A DNA stretch of 64,000 bases from positions 1,488,001 to 1,552,000 of the forward strand of contig VWZX01010527.1 in assembly GCA_013399015.1 (NCBI GenBank), written 5' to 3'. Positions within the stretch are counted from its first letter, which is position 1. Each line of letters opens with the position of its first letter. Below, piece by piece: positions 13,090 to 26,474 of the stretch. Made by a program: the position numbers and the translations under genes. The DNA comes from Galbula dea. Lineage: Eukaryota > Chordata > Aves > Piciformes > Galbulidae. Under the pieces are notes generated by a model, which was not told where the DNA came from, searched no databases, and saw nothing but the letters and a program-made list of their open reading frames with translations.

Positions 13090-13935
13090 CACAGAATCAC
13101 AGAATCTCCTGAGCTGGAAGGGACCAACAAGGATCATCAAGTCCAACTCCTGTCTCTGCACAGGGCAACCCCAAAAATTACACAGTGTGCCTAAGGCCCT
13201 TGTCCAGATGCTTCCTGAATTCTGTCAGTCTTGGTGTCATCGCTACTTCCCTGGGGAGTCTGTTGCAGTGCTTGACCATTCTCTGGGTGAAGAACATTTT
13301 CCTAATATCTAACCTAAACCTCTCCTGACACAGCTTCATGCTGTTCCCTTGGGTCCTGTCACTGGTTACCAGAGAGAAGAGATCAGCTCCTGTCCCTCTG
13401 CTTCCCCTCGTGAGGAAGCTGAAAACCACAATGAGGTCTCCCCTCAGTCTCCTCTTCTGCAGGCTGAACAAACCGAGTGACTTCAGCCAGTCCTCATACA
13501 GCTTCCCCTCTAGACCCTTCACCATCTTTGTGGCCTCTTTTGGATGCTCTCTAGTAACTTTATATCCTTTTTATATTGTGGCACCCAGAACAGCACCCAG
13601 TGCTCAAAGTAAGGCCACACCAGTGCAGAGCAGAGTGGGACAATCCCTTCCCTCAACCGGCCACAATGCAGTGCTTGATGCACCTGCACAGCTGGCCCTC
13701 TTGGATGCCAGGGCACATTGCTGACTCATGTTCAACTTGCCATCTACCAGAACCCCCAGATCCCTTTCTGCAGGGCTGCTCTCCAGCCTCTCATTCCCCA
13801 GTCTGTATGTACTTCCAGGGTTGCCCTGTCCCAGGGCAGAATCCAGCACTTGCCCTTGTTAAACTTCATGCAGCTGGTAATTGCCCAGCCCTCTAATTTA
13901 TCCCTCTAATTAGTCTCTGCATGAGTCCCTTCTGT
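13090..13935 (-). repeat. Long CR1 LINE fragment with ORF2 C-terminal remnant
   Basis: Left end has the CR1 terminal octamer-like units (ACAGAATC twice), then GAGCTGGAAGGGACC and ATCATCAAGTCCAACTCC; the element runs inverted for about 850 bases. The minus strand keeps an open frame (13178-13525, 115 codons) with FRLDIRKMFFTQR and LPREV. These resemble the C-terminal end of the CR1 ORF2 reverse-transcriptase polyprotein. It is 5'-truncated and lacks the catalytic reverse-transcriptase part, so it is not a working element. Confidence 0.92.
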
Positions 13936-16682
13936 GGAGGCCAGAGGAGGCACATACCCCTACAGCTATCTGCCATAGTCACACTCTCACTTGCCATATG
14001 CCAACACTCCAGCACAGTTGCACAGAATGGTTTTCATATCAAGTAGAATACAGTCAACATGAGGAAATACCTGCAGACAGCCAAACTGCATTGTTTGCAG
14101 CAAAACAGCAATTATAATGGTCTTCCATGGGGAAATTGGTAGGGAAAATAGCAAGCCTGCCAGGAAAGCCTAACTGGCTGAAGTAAGGTGAGATGATGAC
14201 ATTAATGAGAGAGGAACTTCATGACGTCAGAAGGTCCTCAGCAACATAACAGCATCAAAGACTGACAAATGTTTATGCTGAAGGAGAGTGACTGTGTGGC
14301 CAGGTGGCTGTGCTTTGTCTTCAAGCTGTCAGACACCTTCTGGTACACAAGTGGTTACTGAAATACATTCTCTCCTTACCTGAAGCCCAGCAGCACATGG
14401 TGCTGTTTTAAAGCTGCATGCTCTGGTCAAGCTCTGGTTGAACCATTCTGCCCTCCAGCTCTCTCCCTCTTGCTCACACCATTCCTGCTGGCATGCTAGT
14501 GACTCCAGAGACACTGCACTGGTTTATCCACTGAGTCAGTGAGATGTCTTCTCATCCAGATTACAATGCAGAGGAGAGGAAGTGAGAGAAAAACAGTTTC
14601 GTGGGAACTTTCTAGCCTGTTCTTCTAATTTAATCTGACTAATTTCTCTCCAAACAGCCAAAGGCAGGGGCAGTTGTTTGAGTCTTCTTTCCTAAAAGTG
14701 TCTCAGTTGCATATCTTTCAGAAGTCTTAATCTGAAATGAGTAGGCCCATGCAAGGGATTCATTTGGTACGTAGACAGCAATAGCATGGCTGGCATGGGC
14801 ATTGGTCCAAGGACTGGAAGAAGTCTCCCTGTTTTGCCAGACGCAATGCTTGCCTCACTGTTTCCCATCTTGACAGCTCCACAGCCATAGTCCTCCTGCA
14901 GTTGCTCACATGCTCCATAGCACTGACACCACAAGAACAGACGCAGCCACAATAAATCAGAAGGGAGCATGATGATACAACATGAACCCCATGGCCTGGT
15001 TTACAGAAATGCCAGCACTGTACTGTCAGCTATGCTGACAGGTAAGTTCAGATTCTCATTTGAATTACTGTAGTGTAAGACTATTGCCAGTGTCATCCTT
15101 GCACAGTAATTGTCTGGGAGACCTGATTAGGTATGAATGTGAAAAAAGCATTTCCTCTTTTCTGCCACAACAGCTTGATAAAAGATCTTGAAGCTGATTT
15201 TTCAAGGTTCACACAACCTCTGTTGGTTCTCAGAGCCATGAGAGCCTCCAGTGATCAAAATACTGTCTGAGATTAAAAACATAATTTTTATATATTAGTT
15301 TATATATAAAAAAAAAATATTCATTAACTGGAGTGATGCTGTTCGGCCTCAGATTTTCTTAGTACTGAAGAAGAAATGGACAAAGCCCTATACAGCATCT
15401 AATTTCCTCCTTTCTGATACATGAAAATTTCTTTTCTATTTTCTACTGATTGTGATTCAGACTTTCTGGCTGTTAGCCAGACACAATACTTAGTGCTTTT
15501 GATTTGCATATATAGGCTTACAAGTTAGGCAGATAACTTCAATCAGATTTTAATATAGCAGATGATATGCAAAACGAGTGAAAAGATACTTGTTTCTCAT
15601 ATAGTGTGATTGTTGTCAGTCCTCTAAATTAACACAGAGAAGTACAAATAGGCTTCAAGAGGAGTCTGCTTTTCATTTTCTTTTCCAGCAGTAAGGCAGT
15701 ACATTATCTAAGAGAGCATTTAAAGGAGGCAGAGGCATAGTTCTACTAGATATGTGTGGGCAAAAGAACAAAAAGTGTTTTCAGCATTAATAATCTGAAA
15801 ATACTTCCATGTTCTTCCCAATGAACTGGGAAGAATTCAGAGAACTGAAGAATTATAAACACACTTTCTGTGAGCCTTCTCTGTGCAATAATATCATAAT
15901 TTATTCATTGGCATAGACTGTGTTGGGCCTCAGACAGTACAGTAAGCAGTAACAATGCTTTCCTTCTTGTAGCAAAGTGGCTGTGACTGCCCCAAAACAT
16001 CAGCTTGTTACTGTTTGCTGGTGCAGACCTAAAAAGAGGTGAGATTTCCAAAATCAATCATAAGCAGTCAATTTCAAGTGTACGTGGATGCAGATCTAAG
16101 ATGCCACCCCCCCAAACCAAAAGGCCACATGTAGGAAAGGTTTCTCAGAAGCAGTACTTTCATCTACACCAGCAAATCAAAGAGCATCTGGGCACAGACC
16201 TGAGCACTGTCCTGTCACTGTTAAATTGTTCACACAGTCTCTGCAGAGTTTTGGCTCAGGCCAACTACAACTCTCCAAGACACTGCCAAGGCACTGTTCA
16301 AGAATTAACACTGGTCAGGGATCATTCCCAGTAGGAAGCTTGGACATGCTGCTCAGTCTCAGAGATAAGAGTTTTACTACAAGTCTTTCTGAACCAGTTG
16401 GCCGCAGGGCAAGAAAGCCATCTGAGGTCTGGATGTGTGCCAAGCGGATGGAAATGTTAGATCCTGGCTTCCCTGAATGCCTGGGCTCTCTGCAAACAAA
16501 ACTGAAGTTGCTTCTCAGTCTTTTCAAGGCATGTGAGCAGATCACTTCCATAGAAAGAGACAAACACAATGTCCTACTATACCTATACTACACAGTTTTC
16601 AGCAGAAAATAAGTGACACAAGGAGGAACCCTCTTCACATTGCAGTGAGGTTTATAATGATGAAGGTACAAAGGTCATAATA

Positions 16683-16763
16683 ACTCCCTGCCCATGGCAG
16701 GGGGGTTGGAACTAGATGATCTTTAAGGTATCTTCCAACCTGGGCCATTCTATGATTCTATAA
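16683..16763 (+). repeat. CR1 LINE 3' end fragment
   Basis: Sense CR1 tail: GGTTGGAACTAGATGATCTT, GGTATCTTCCAACCTGGGCC, then ATTCTATGATTCTAT, the standard CR1 terminal repeat. Among the least degraded short copies here. Confidence 0.93.
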
Positions 16764-19700
16764 TTATTAGCAAATCATTCTGGCACATGAATGGTGATGG
16801 AGTACTTAAATACTGCATATCTGATTAAAAATATAGGAGAACTACCTGTATGTAAAATTCACCATGAAAAAGGTCTAATTTTATAATAAAGTAATGCCAA
16901 AGTAACCATACAGAATTGTTAATATGCAGACATAAATATATGTGCATATGTGGCATAAACATCTCAAACTGGTCTCAAGTATTCTATACAAAATTATCCC
17001 AAGGTAACTATATCTTACAGTAAGGAAAAACTGTTGATAGCTTTTTCTGGAAGCAATCCCTTAATTACTGAAGTTGGGCCTAATCCTGAAATCTTATCAT
17101 AATGGAAGTATTGCTTTCATCAGGACTTCAGGATCCATATTAAACATATATTACCTCAGTGCCAAAATAAAATTCAAAGTACTTGTTACAGTGTGTTTGA
17201 TTTAATTAATATTCAGACTTGTTATGCAGATGTCACTCTCTGGCAGTAAATATTCAGGATTTACTTTTTGGTGTTTGGATGAACAATTACACTATTCTTC
17301 AAATCCCTAGGATTTGCTGTCATACAACTCAGCAGCAAGACTTGAGTCCTGGGAGGGGAAACTTGGGCATTTCATTTTAAGCTGCTTGGAGATGAAGGGA
17401 CAACTTTTCCCATTCATCTCTTCAGAATCTGACAGTAATCCCTTAGCAAAATGTCCTGTGAAATTAGGGCAACTTCAGGATAAATATTTTTAGCACATTC
17501 TGCTCATTAGCACCAAAAGAGAAGCTGAGGAAATCCCAATACCCTAAAAGGCATGTATCAAAGTTCACAGTAATTTTTATCACTGAATCACACAAAAAAT
17601 TGCAGCTTCAATAATAATGTTGAGTGAAGGATGCCATTTTCCTATCTGTAAAAAATTATGTATTATGTCTCTCATTCATTCTTCTCTTCATTATTTATCC
17701 TCTGGGTAAACAATTACTAACAAAGTTGATCCTGAGTAGTTCATGCTCGTTTTCTCTCTAGTATCTACTACAAAGGGTCAGATATTTCAAGCTGCAAAGC
17801 TGAAAGAACAAATATATTAAAAAAATAGCATGTATACATTCAGTCCAGGAATGTGAAGTTTCTTATATATAGGAGCAAGCAGTTCTGGAATGGATTTTCA
17901 ATTAGAAACTGGGACAAACCCATCCCCAAACTGCAATATATTAATGAAACGGATTACATACAGCATGATATGGGTAATAACAGGTGATTAGAATATGTTC
18001 CCACACAGAATGCAAACATTAATCTCAGAATTAGGCCCAACAAGGTGTGACCACCAAAAGATTACTGTCAGATTCACAGCTGGATACCACAACTGTGTCT
18101 GCCTTGCCATTATACTGTTCAAATATAGCCCCCAGCTTACCTGTTATCTGGAAAAAAAAAAGTAACCCGAAATCTTGGTGCTCTCATGCTAGAAAACCAA
18201 TGTTCAAAGCACCACAGATTAGCTCATCTATGAAGCTCCTTTTGTGTTATAAACTGGAATCAAAGAATTTATTCATTTAGGTGAAAGACCATTATTCCCT
18301 TAGAATAATGTAGATAAAAGCTGAACTACTGAAATGTCCCAAGTCCTCTGAAGTTTTCCTAGAGTATATGTGCTTGCCTAGAGGTGAATTCTCCCAAAAT
18401 TCACTGGGAAAGGTAAAGAGTGACTCATTTTACCATAGTTCTATAGGCTGTGAGATAGCCCTGGCATCTCATGGAAGTACCATTGAGACATTATGGCATT
18501 CATACATTATGGCATCACCATGAGAGTAGCAACTCAAAATGTCTTATCCATTAATTAGCCTGGTAAAGATTACTGTAATGAAAGTAATTTTTTTTTTTTT
18601 TACTATCTCAGAGTATTTTAGGGAAGAAATAGTCCTGTGGTATGAAATCTGTGGAAGTGAAATAGTTCCAGGACACAAGGCAATTCTCCTTGGAGGAAAA
18701 GGAGTACTATCAGTGAATAACAAAAATAAAAAGCTCACAAGTCAAGGAAGGCAAACAAGGGTGGAGGCCAAATCTGTTTTCAGCTGCCATTGGACATGAG
18801 AGTCCCGGGTTACCTGCCCTCTGCCACTAGTATTGACACAGGAATTCGTTGTCCTCTTTGTCCCCTGAAAATATTGCAAGTCACTGAGACCACCTCTTCC
18901 GAGTCAAATGTCATGGTTAAACTTCAGTTTTATAGTGGTTGGCAGACACAGTTGTGTAATTGCTGAAAATCTCCTGGAGCCCTTAGAAACTTCCTGAAAT
19001 CAAATGTGAAACTTGTCTCTTATAACACAAAACCACAAACCACTCTTTTCATGTGCCTTTATTACATTAGATCTTCAGCTTGTTTTGTGGTCTTACAATG
19101 AACCAAAGTAAACCTAATTTTTGTGCATTACCATTAACCTACAAAATCTACCTTTTCTCTTTTGTTCAACAGAAGAGTTTTTAAGCCCTTGGTGAAAAAC
19201 ACTGATAATAATTGCTCAACATTTTAAAGTGTGCCTATTTAAACTTGGCATGAGTATTCTGCAGGGGTTTTTTTTCGTGTCCCTTCAAAATGTTTGCATG
19301 CTTTCTGCAAAGAAAATAAATAGAACAAATAGTATGCCACCACAGGTTGGTCAATTATTAGCCTTTGCATACCCAGATCATGGCCTTTTTTACAAGGACA
19401 CATGTTAATATATAATAGAAGTGTATTTCAATTCTTCTTTAATTGATTTTTCAGATGTGTATTGCAATCTTATAAGGTCAGCTGGAAAGGAAGTTGACCA
19501 AAGAGAGGCCTTTCAGGAAAATGAGCCACAAGCCACACATAATGAGATATGCAAGTGAAGCTAAATAAACATATGAAAATTATTTTCACTTGTAGCAGTC
19601 CCAGGCTGGCATTCGACATGCACCCACCAGCTCCACCTAAGTTTGGATGAACTGTCCACAAAGGTCTTAAACTGTGATTCTAACACTTGTCAGATCAGAG

Positions 19701-21780
19701 AGATGTAATAAATGTAGTAGGCCAAACTTACAATCTCATTTTCAGGCTATTGGTGCCTACCACAGCTGTGACTGTTCCTGTGAAGATGCAATTGCTCTTT
19801 AATATCCAATCATCATTCTGAGGATGTAGAAATGGTCAGCGGGGAAACAGCATACAAGTTTAACCTTATTTGTGAATGGGAAAAGAGGTGGCAGGGAACC
19901 CAAAATGGCCAAGCAAAGTACACACATTTTCTGTACCACATTCTCTATCTTCCAGTCAGGAAGAAAACAAACTAGCAAAATAACTGCCATGTCCACTGGT
20001 AGTTTTCTTAGAAGCAGTTACAGGATGTCTACTGCCAAATCATCTAAGACCTGCCTTTTGAGAATACTATGTTCTCACAGTTTTTATTGAAGGCAATTGG
20101 AGCTACAGCAGGTCAGGTTATATCTCCTTGCCCCCTGCCCCCAGCACGGACTTGATCTCACATGGTTCATCAACTGTCACTGACATTAGTGGTCTGATGC
20201 AAGAAGAAAGAAGGCAACAGATTCCTCCCATGTGGAATTTCGCCCAAGAGAAATCTTATAGGGGTTTAAGTTCTGTCCTACTGCCTTCTCATTTGTAACC
20301 CAGGACTTAAAAGTCTTCCCTGCTTCAAAGGGCTGTGGAAAGATACAGGGTTAAAGACAGATACACTGCAGTAATATCATAATATGCTACATATCCATGA
20401 AACATTCTCTGGAAGCCTAACAGAATCAGATAAAAATGTTTTTTAAAGCCACAGCTGGAAGTGCAAAACTGTTTTTTCCTTCTGTTCTGAGTCAGCTTTG
20501 GCAGAAAGGGATATACTGCAGAAAGCACATAGTAATTGCTCTGCTTTCAAACGTGGAAGAAAGGAAGAACTGTGTTACAAGAATATTACATTATAAAATG
20601 ATGATCTGAGAAAGCACACTTTGTGTGGTTTACATAAATATCACTGACTTTACAGTTTCTCCTGGTTTTGTTCAGGCTCTCTCCTGGACAGCATGTAGGA
20701 CACTGATGATCTGTTATCTGTGAATGGATAAGCATTTAATTCCAGGTGAACACTTTTGTCTATGGAGAAACCCACTGAAGTGAGTGGAGCTCACTGTGTA
20801 AACAAAAGCATTGTAACTGTAGCGTTGCGGCAGCATTAGACTTTTGGATCCTGACTTTCAGAACTGCTCAGCATGGTACAGTGCTCCAAGGGCAATCCAT
20901 AGCAGCTAGGGACAGGCAGCTAAATCATTTTATAATCAGGCCCTTAGCATCATATTGGACTGGAACCTTCCGTCTTAAGCTTTGCATGACAGGGCAAAGT
21001 GTATTACCTTTACCCTAAGAGAGTTTTTCTCTCCTGCCTGCTTCTGCCAAAAATATTGGCTAATGAAGACTACTGTGTAAAGGAAAAGATACTATCCTGC
21101 AGCTTACTCTCTCACTTCCAAACACCCAGATTTAAAGCAACCTTTTGTGCAGTATACAAAATAAAGCAGCTGGCTGCCTAGAAGGCCTCACCCAAGACAA
21201 AACAGTAACGGTCCTTCAGTTAATCTATCTCCCTGGCTCAACCAGACAGCAAGGAATCCAGAGCCTCCCAGGCTTCTGGGAAGCAAGCAAATATCCTAAA
21301 ATGCCATAGGTCAAACCACCTAATGCTTCTTTGCTGTCTCTGAGCCATAGCTTTTAGGGAACTGCTAGTCCTCAGAATGATGGCTATTGGTGACATGCTT
21401 GTGGCAGCACTGGCTGGCAGGATGCTGTCACTGCTAGGATTGTGCTGTTCCTCTTTACATGGCAAAAATGCAATCGCCTCCCAGACTGCATTCCAGAAAA
21501 GGCCAGGTAGCTGAAATTCCCCCTTTGTGAAAAAGGGTGGGGGGAATAAAAAAAAGGCAAACAGGAATGTGTGCATACTTTGTCAAGGTTCTTTTTCTTT
21601 GTTCGTCTAGCTAAATACTTTTGGTAAGTTGGAAGCAAAGAGATGGCTCTGAGCTAATACCTGCAGATTAAAATGTGAAGTTGATCACTATCAAAAATAC
21701 TTTGTGACCTAAGCTGAAGCTCTGAGTAATCATCACAAGTGGGAATAAGTAAAGGGAAGAATTAAACTTTTTTAAACTGT

Positions 21781-22008
21781 AGAATCATGGAACAGTTTGG
21801 GTTGGACAGGACATCCAAAGATCATGTAGTCTAACTCCCCTGCAATGAGCAGGGACATCTTTAACTACATTGGGCTGCTCAGAGCCTCCTCAAACCTGAC
21901 ATGGAATGTTCCCAGGGATAGAACATCTACCACCTCTCTGGGCAACCTGTGCGAATGTTCCACCACACTCAGGGTAGCAAATTGTTTCCTTAGATCTAGT
22001 CTAAGTCA
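21781..22008 (-). repeat. CR1 LINE 3' fragment
   Basis: AGAATCATGG, GGGTTGGACAGGACATCC, AAAGATCATGTAGTCTAACT, then TCTCTGGGCAACCTGTGCGA, followed by TTCCACCACACTCAGGGTAG: inverted CR1 3' region. Confidence 0.9.
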
Positions 22009-22428
22009 CCATCATGGTGACTTTGTCAGAGTACCAAAAATTTCAGTTCCACTTTAACAGCTTAAATATTTTTTACTTGGCATGGTCTGGCTCTCTTCAC
22101 AGGGATAGATTTCACTGTTACACAACATGATTTGACAGCAGTGTACCAGCAACGTTCTCCATACTTCTCTGCCATTAGGAGCAAATATTCTTAGCATTTC
22201 AGTCCTCTGCTTCAGTTATTTATAAGGATCTTTGTTACTAGAAAATCAGAAAATCTCACAAGCTCATCACTCCTTTTCCCCTTTCCTGAAAGTCAAGAAC
22301 ATCTTATTTCAATTTAAGACCTGGGGAATGGAGGTACAGTGAAAAGTGATCTGTATGTGATGGTGGTCTAGGAAGAAAATGAGTACAGAAATTCTGATTG
22401 GAAGCCAAACCAGATGACCACACTTGAA

Positions 22429-22460
22429 ACAAATCAAACCAAATCGAACCAAATTAAATA
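22429..22460 (+). repeat. Decamer tandem repeat (AAATCAAACC-like)
   Basis: About three diverging copies of a 10-base unit: AAATCAAACC, AAATCGAACC, AAATTAAAT. Confidence 0.7.
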
Positions 22461-25400
22461 AAGGCTTTCTGCAGCACTCAACACAATGGTATTTATGCCT
22501 TGAAAAAGCATATCTGTTTCCCAGATCTTCCTGTTCAATTATTTAAAGTCTTGGTCCAAGAGAGATAACATACAGTATCTGGCTGTCAAAAGATCTGCTG
22601 CCAGCTGCAGTCACCTGCAGGGACTGGCAAGAACGGCATGTCTGATGATAGCATCAAGGCTTTGGCTGAGACTGTTAAGCTTCATAAAGCTGTCATTGTT
22701 GGAAAAGTGATGTCTGTTCCTTCAGCATCAGGATGGAACCAGCAATGACCCATCCCTTGGATTTTACCCAAGGAAAGGCCAAAGAGAAATGTGAAAAACA
22801 AAGGAAATGAGCAGACCGCTATTGCCTGCTTCTGCCCCCAACCTCAGCCCACACGAGCTCAGTTCGTTATTTTGGCAGGAGAGCAGGCACCGAATAAGCA
22901 AGCAGAGCTGAAACTGGCAGAACGGTTAGAAAAGTATTTAGAGTTGTTTATGCATGAATGATTGCAGGGTGGGAAGGACAGTCTTCTATTTGGATACATC
23001 AGGTAAATCCCTGGGGGCAGCACTGAAAACAGAGCCCTTTGCAATCAGATGAGTAACATGATCCTGGACTGCTTCTCCTTTTCCCCCTGTGTAGACTCCA
23101 AGTTACAGTCTATCTTTACCTTCGAGGCCTATTGAACATTGCATTTGCAGGCATTTGTTAAATCCTGCTATAGCCCAGAGGATGCCTACCACTTTAATCC
23201 TCTTTATTAGCAACTCTCCAATTTTCTGTGTTGTAGCCAAGGTTCATACTCAAGGTTGTAGCTAACTCTAAGCCTCAAGAGGCCTTGGAATGGTATATTC
23301 ACCTCCCTCTGATTTCATTACTGTTATGATACTTGGCAACTCTGTACTACCTCTTATAAAGGAGGGACACTAGTGTCATAGGTGTGACACCACCGGCTAA
23401 TGCTTAAATGCATTTAAATTCTGAGTTGTAAACAGGGAATCATTCTAAATGCAATGCCTGGTTTGCACAACTAGTAATCTGATTGAGAAATTTTTAGTAT
23501 TTGGTATGTTCACTGTGGTTTTTATTGTCAGGATTATACCCTTTGTAAACACAGCCACTGTGGGGCAGCAACATATAAGGATTCATCAATGCACACAGAA
23601 GTTAAGTGTGTTTTGCATCTCCCAGAGTCCTGATGAGGCTGGTAAGCACTGTCACCCCCTGCCTGCAGACAAGGAGGCTGATGGTTAACACTCTGCTCTA
23701 ATCATATTTTCCCACCAAGGTGATTTAGCGACTTGGGAATTGTTAGCGTTTGTGAAGGTATTGTTGAGATAAGGCAGCACCAAAATTGTTTTATGTAGTT
23801 TATATGTCTATTCTGAGAGAAGTTATCAACAACTCATAGCCTGAGGATGTTTGAACTTCACTTGCGCATGGTGCCAAACTGTATGTTCTCAGGAGGATGA
23901 CGCCTACATGCAAACAGGCAAGTTGCTATTTGCTTCTGCCATTTTCCCAGAGGAAATGATGGTGCCAGACAAGTGTGAGCAGACCAAGCTCATAGAGTAT
24001 GTCTGGCTTTGTGGTTTGTAACTCTGGAAGTAGAAATGACAAGTACTCTCACTACACTTTGTAGTGTAGTCCAGCAATGCAGAAGGGTGACTTTAATTCA
24101 GGAAAGCATGAGATCCCCATTTCCAAATAACTAAAACATGGAAAATATTTTCTTTCTATTTTTTTGGTTTTAACTAGTATGAAAAGTGTCAAAGCATTAA
24201 AGATGACTAACTTTTTATTTTGGAAAGGAAGAATGTTTGAAATATTGCTAACTCACTAGCTTTGCATTACCCTGTGAAGGGTAAAATAATTGCAAAACTT
24301 GATAGTACTGTACATGATTGGCTGTAAGAAGAGCATGTTTGTTATAACTTCCAGTTGAAATAGGTAAGTTAGAAAGGCAATAGCCCTAGGAAGATCTCCA
24401 AGTCCAGGCCCTTTATGACAACTTCCCAACAGTTTAATCACATCGAAACATTTGGTGCAGTGAACTTGTGACAAAGAGAGTGGTAATAAAACTGACTGGG
24501 AAATCGTGTGTTCAGGCTATTCAATAACTTGCTTACCCAGTGTACTGTTGTGGGGACCCACCTAGTGAAAGCATGAAGAATTGCACCGAAATAGAAATGA
24601 AAGAAAGGGAATATTGAGCCACGGAGACAAACAATTGAACAATATAATTTAGAAGCTTCCAAGTGGTGAAACATGTGGCAAGACGAGAGAGACAGCAAAT
24701 TCCAGCCAACCTACAATCACCATCTGGTATTACTTTGCAACTCTAAGATAACTTGGTTCCATAATATGGTACAGCAGAAGGTTGCATTTAGGAGAACAGA
24801 TAATATATTTTGGTTTAACTCAAATTGGTACAGTGCCAGAAGACATATTTGGGACTTATGCTCAGCATTACCAGCCTGAGCACTAACAAAAATAGGAGCT
24901 GATCTCTGTAAAATCTGAAGAATGGCTTTATTAAAAACCACAAGAAGAAATTTCACTTCGACTCTCTTTTTCTTTTTAATTATTTTTTAATTTGGCTGTT
25001 GTAGGATAAGCCACCATTCCATGTATGTGTCATCTCTTCAGTGTTTTACTCTTCTGACCACAAGAGCCAGAGGTTTTCATGACAGTGAAAGCTGAAATTT
25101 TTACCTTATTTCTTTGGGCAACAAAGACTATAAGAACACCACTAGGAATGTTTCATTTGTAACAGATTTTTATGCAATTAAGTACTGTGAATTTTGTGAA
25201 ACCCCTCATTTTTGCCCTGATTTCCTCATTTCCCTGTCTTCACTTATCTAATCCACAAGAGAACCACAACTTTCATAAGCAATAAATCTCCAAAATATGC
25301 AGATATTAAAATTAGATAAGCAGCTAAGCCATTGGTATTTTATCTTAATGAGACAAAATGATAGAATCTCTTTTCCATCACAAGGATATAAAAAAGTGCA

Positions 25401-26385
25401 GAAATTTGGTATTCATTTAGCACTGAAAATAGCTTATAATACTATTTTTTCTGCTTGAATGAAGCAGCAAACATCTTTTGCTTTTCCATCTGAAGATTCT
25501 CCAAAACAAAGCTGGAAATATTAGATACTCAGTTACAAATAGCTATGCTATAGTGCAGGAATTCCCCCCCCCCAAACTCTTAGAATCACTTGCTTTTGAT
25601 TCTGCTCTTGTCCATAAAACTGAGCAGCTTGCAGTTAATTCTGCTTATTGTAAATGGCAGTTGGATCCTAAACAGCATTGCTACTGGTCCCTCTTCTGCA
25701 GCTCTGTGGCCTTCTGGAGCTTCTATTTACCTTTTATACTTTCTGTTCTTCTGTCAATACCTGGGGTGTTTCATCCTGCTTTAACCACATACAATGTCTC
25801 CACAGAAATAAACAGCTGAGGTTTGTAACACCAGAGGGCATCTCACAACTTGCACAGAATGTTATACTGTCCCCTTGGACAGCACAACCTCTATCCAGGA
25901 CAGATTTTAGAAGTAGTTACCTTCCATTTTGACCATTTTTTGAAAGCAGTATACTTCTCTGAGAGCTTGACATTTTCAGATAGTGGAATATTGGTTTTCT
26001 CCAGCCATTCATTTAATTTCTTACTAATCCTTCACTAAAGTCACTAACACAAAGGTCATGCTATTTGTATTAGGGTTTTCTTAAAATCACTTTTCTAAGG
26101 CTAATTGGCAGAGTTGGCAGGATCCTAAATCAGGATTCCATGACAAGTGTCAAATGACAAAGTGATTTAAAACACCTTTTTCTGTGACAACAAGTCAGAC
26201 TTGGAGTCTTTGTCTCAGTTTGAACTCTATCTAACCTCTGTTTACATGACACAACTAAAGGTTTTGGTTTCTATGCTTCAGGAAGTCTGAGTCTTTTTAA
26301 CACACTTACCTATGAAAATCACATTTCAGATGTTTTAATCAAAACAGGAAGACAGAGTGATGCAACACAGGGAGTACTGAAGGAC

Positions 26386-26474
26386 TTGGTTCTGTCTGCC
26401 ACTGCTCTGTTGCATGATCTGGAACAAACAACTTCATCCTTCTGTGCTTCCACATCTGTAAAAAGAAAATAACA
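26386..26474 (+). repeat. MIR-like SINE relic
   Basis: TGGTTCTGTCTGCCACTGCT, GTTGCATGATCTGGAACAAA, then CTTCTGTGCTTCCACATCTG and TAAAAA follow the MIR core order (ggctctgccact...gtgaccttgggcaag...ctgtgcctcagtttcctcatctgtaaaa). Diverged but with several collinear blocks, so better supported than the copy at 8185. Confidence 0.6.

Noticed and set aside
16005..16612. Overlapping open frames of 109 and 128 codons on the plus strand and 84 on the minus strand
   Set aside because: No domain, no promoter or splice context, overlapping in different frames; expected by chance over 64 kb.
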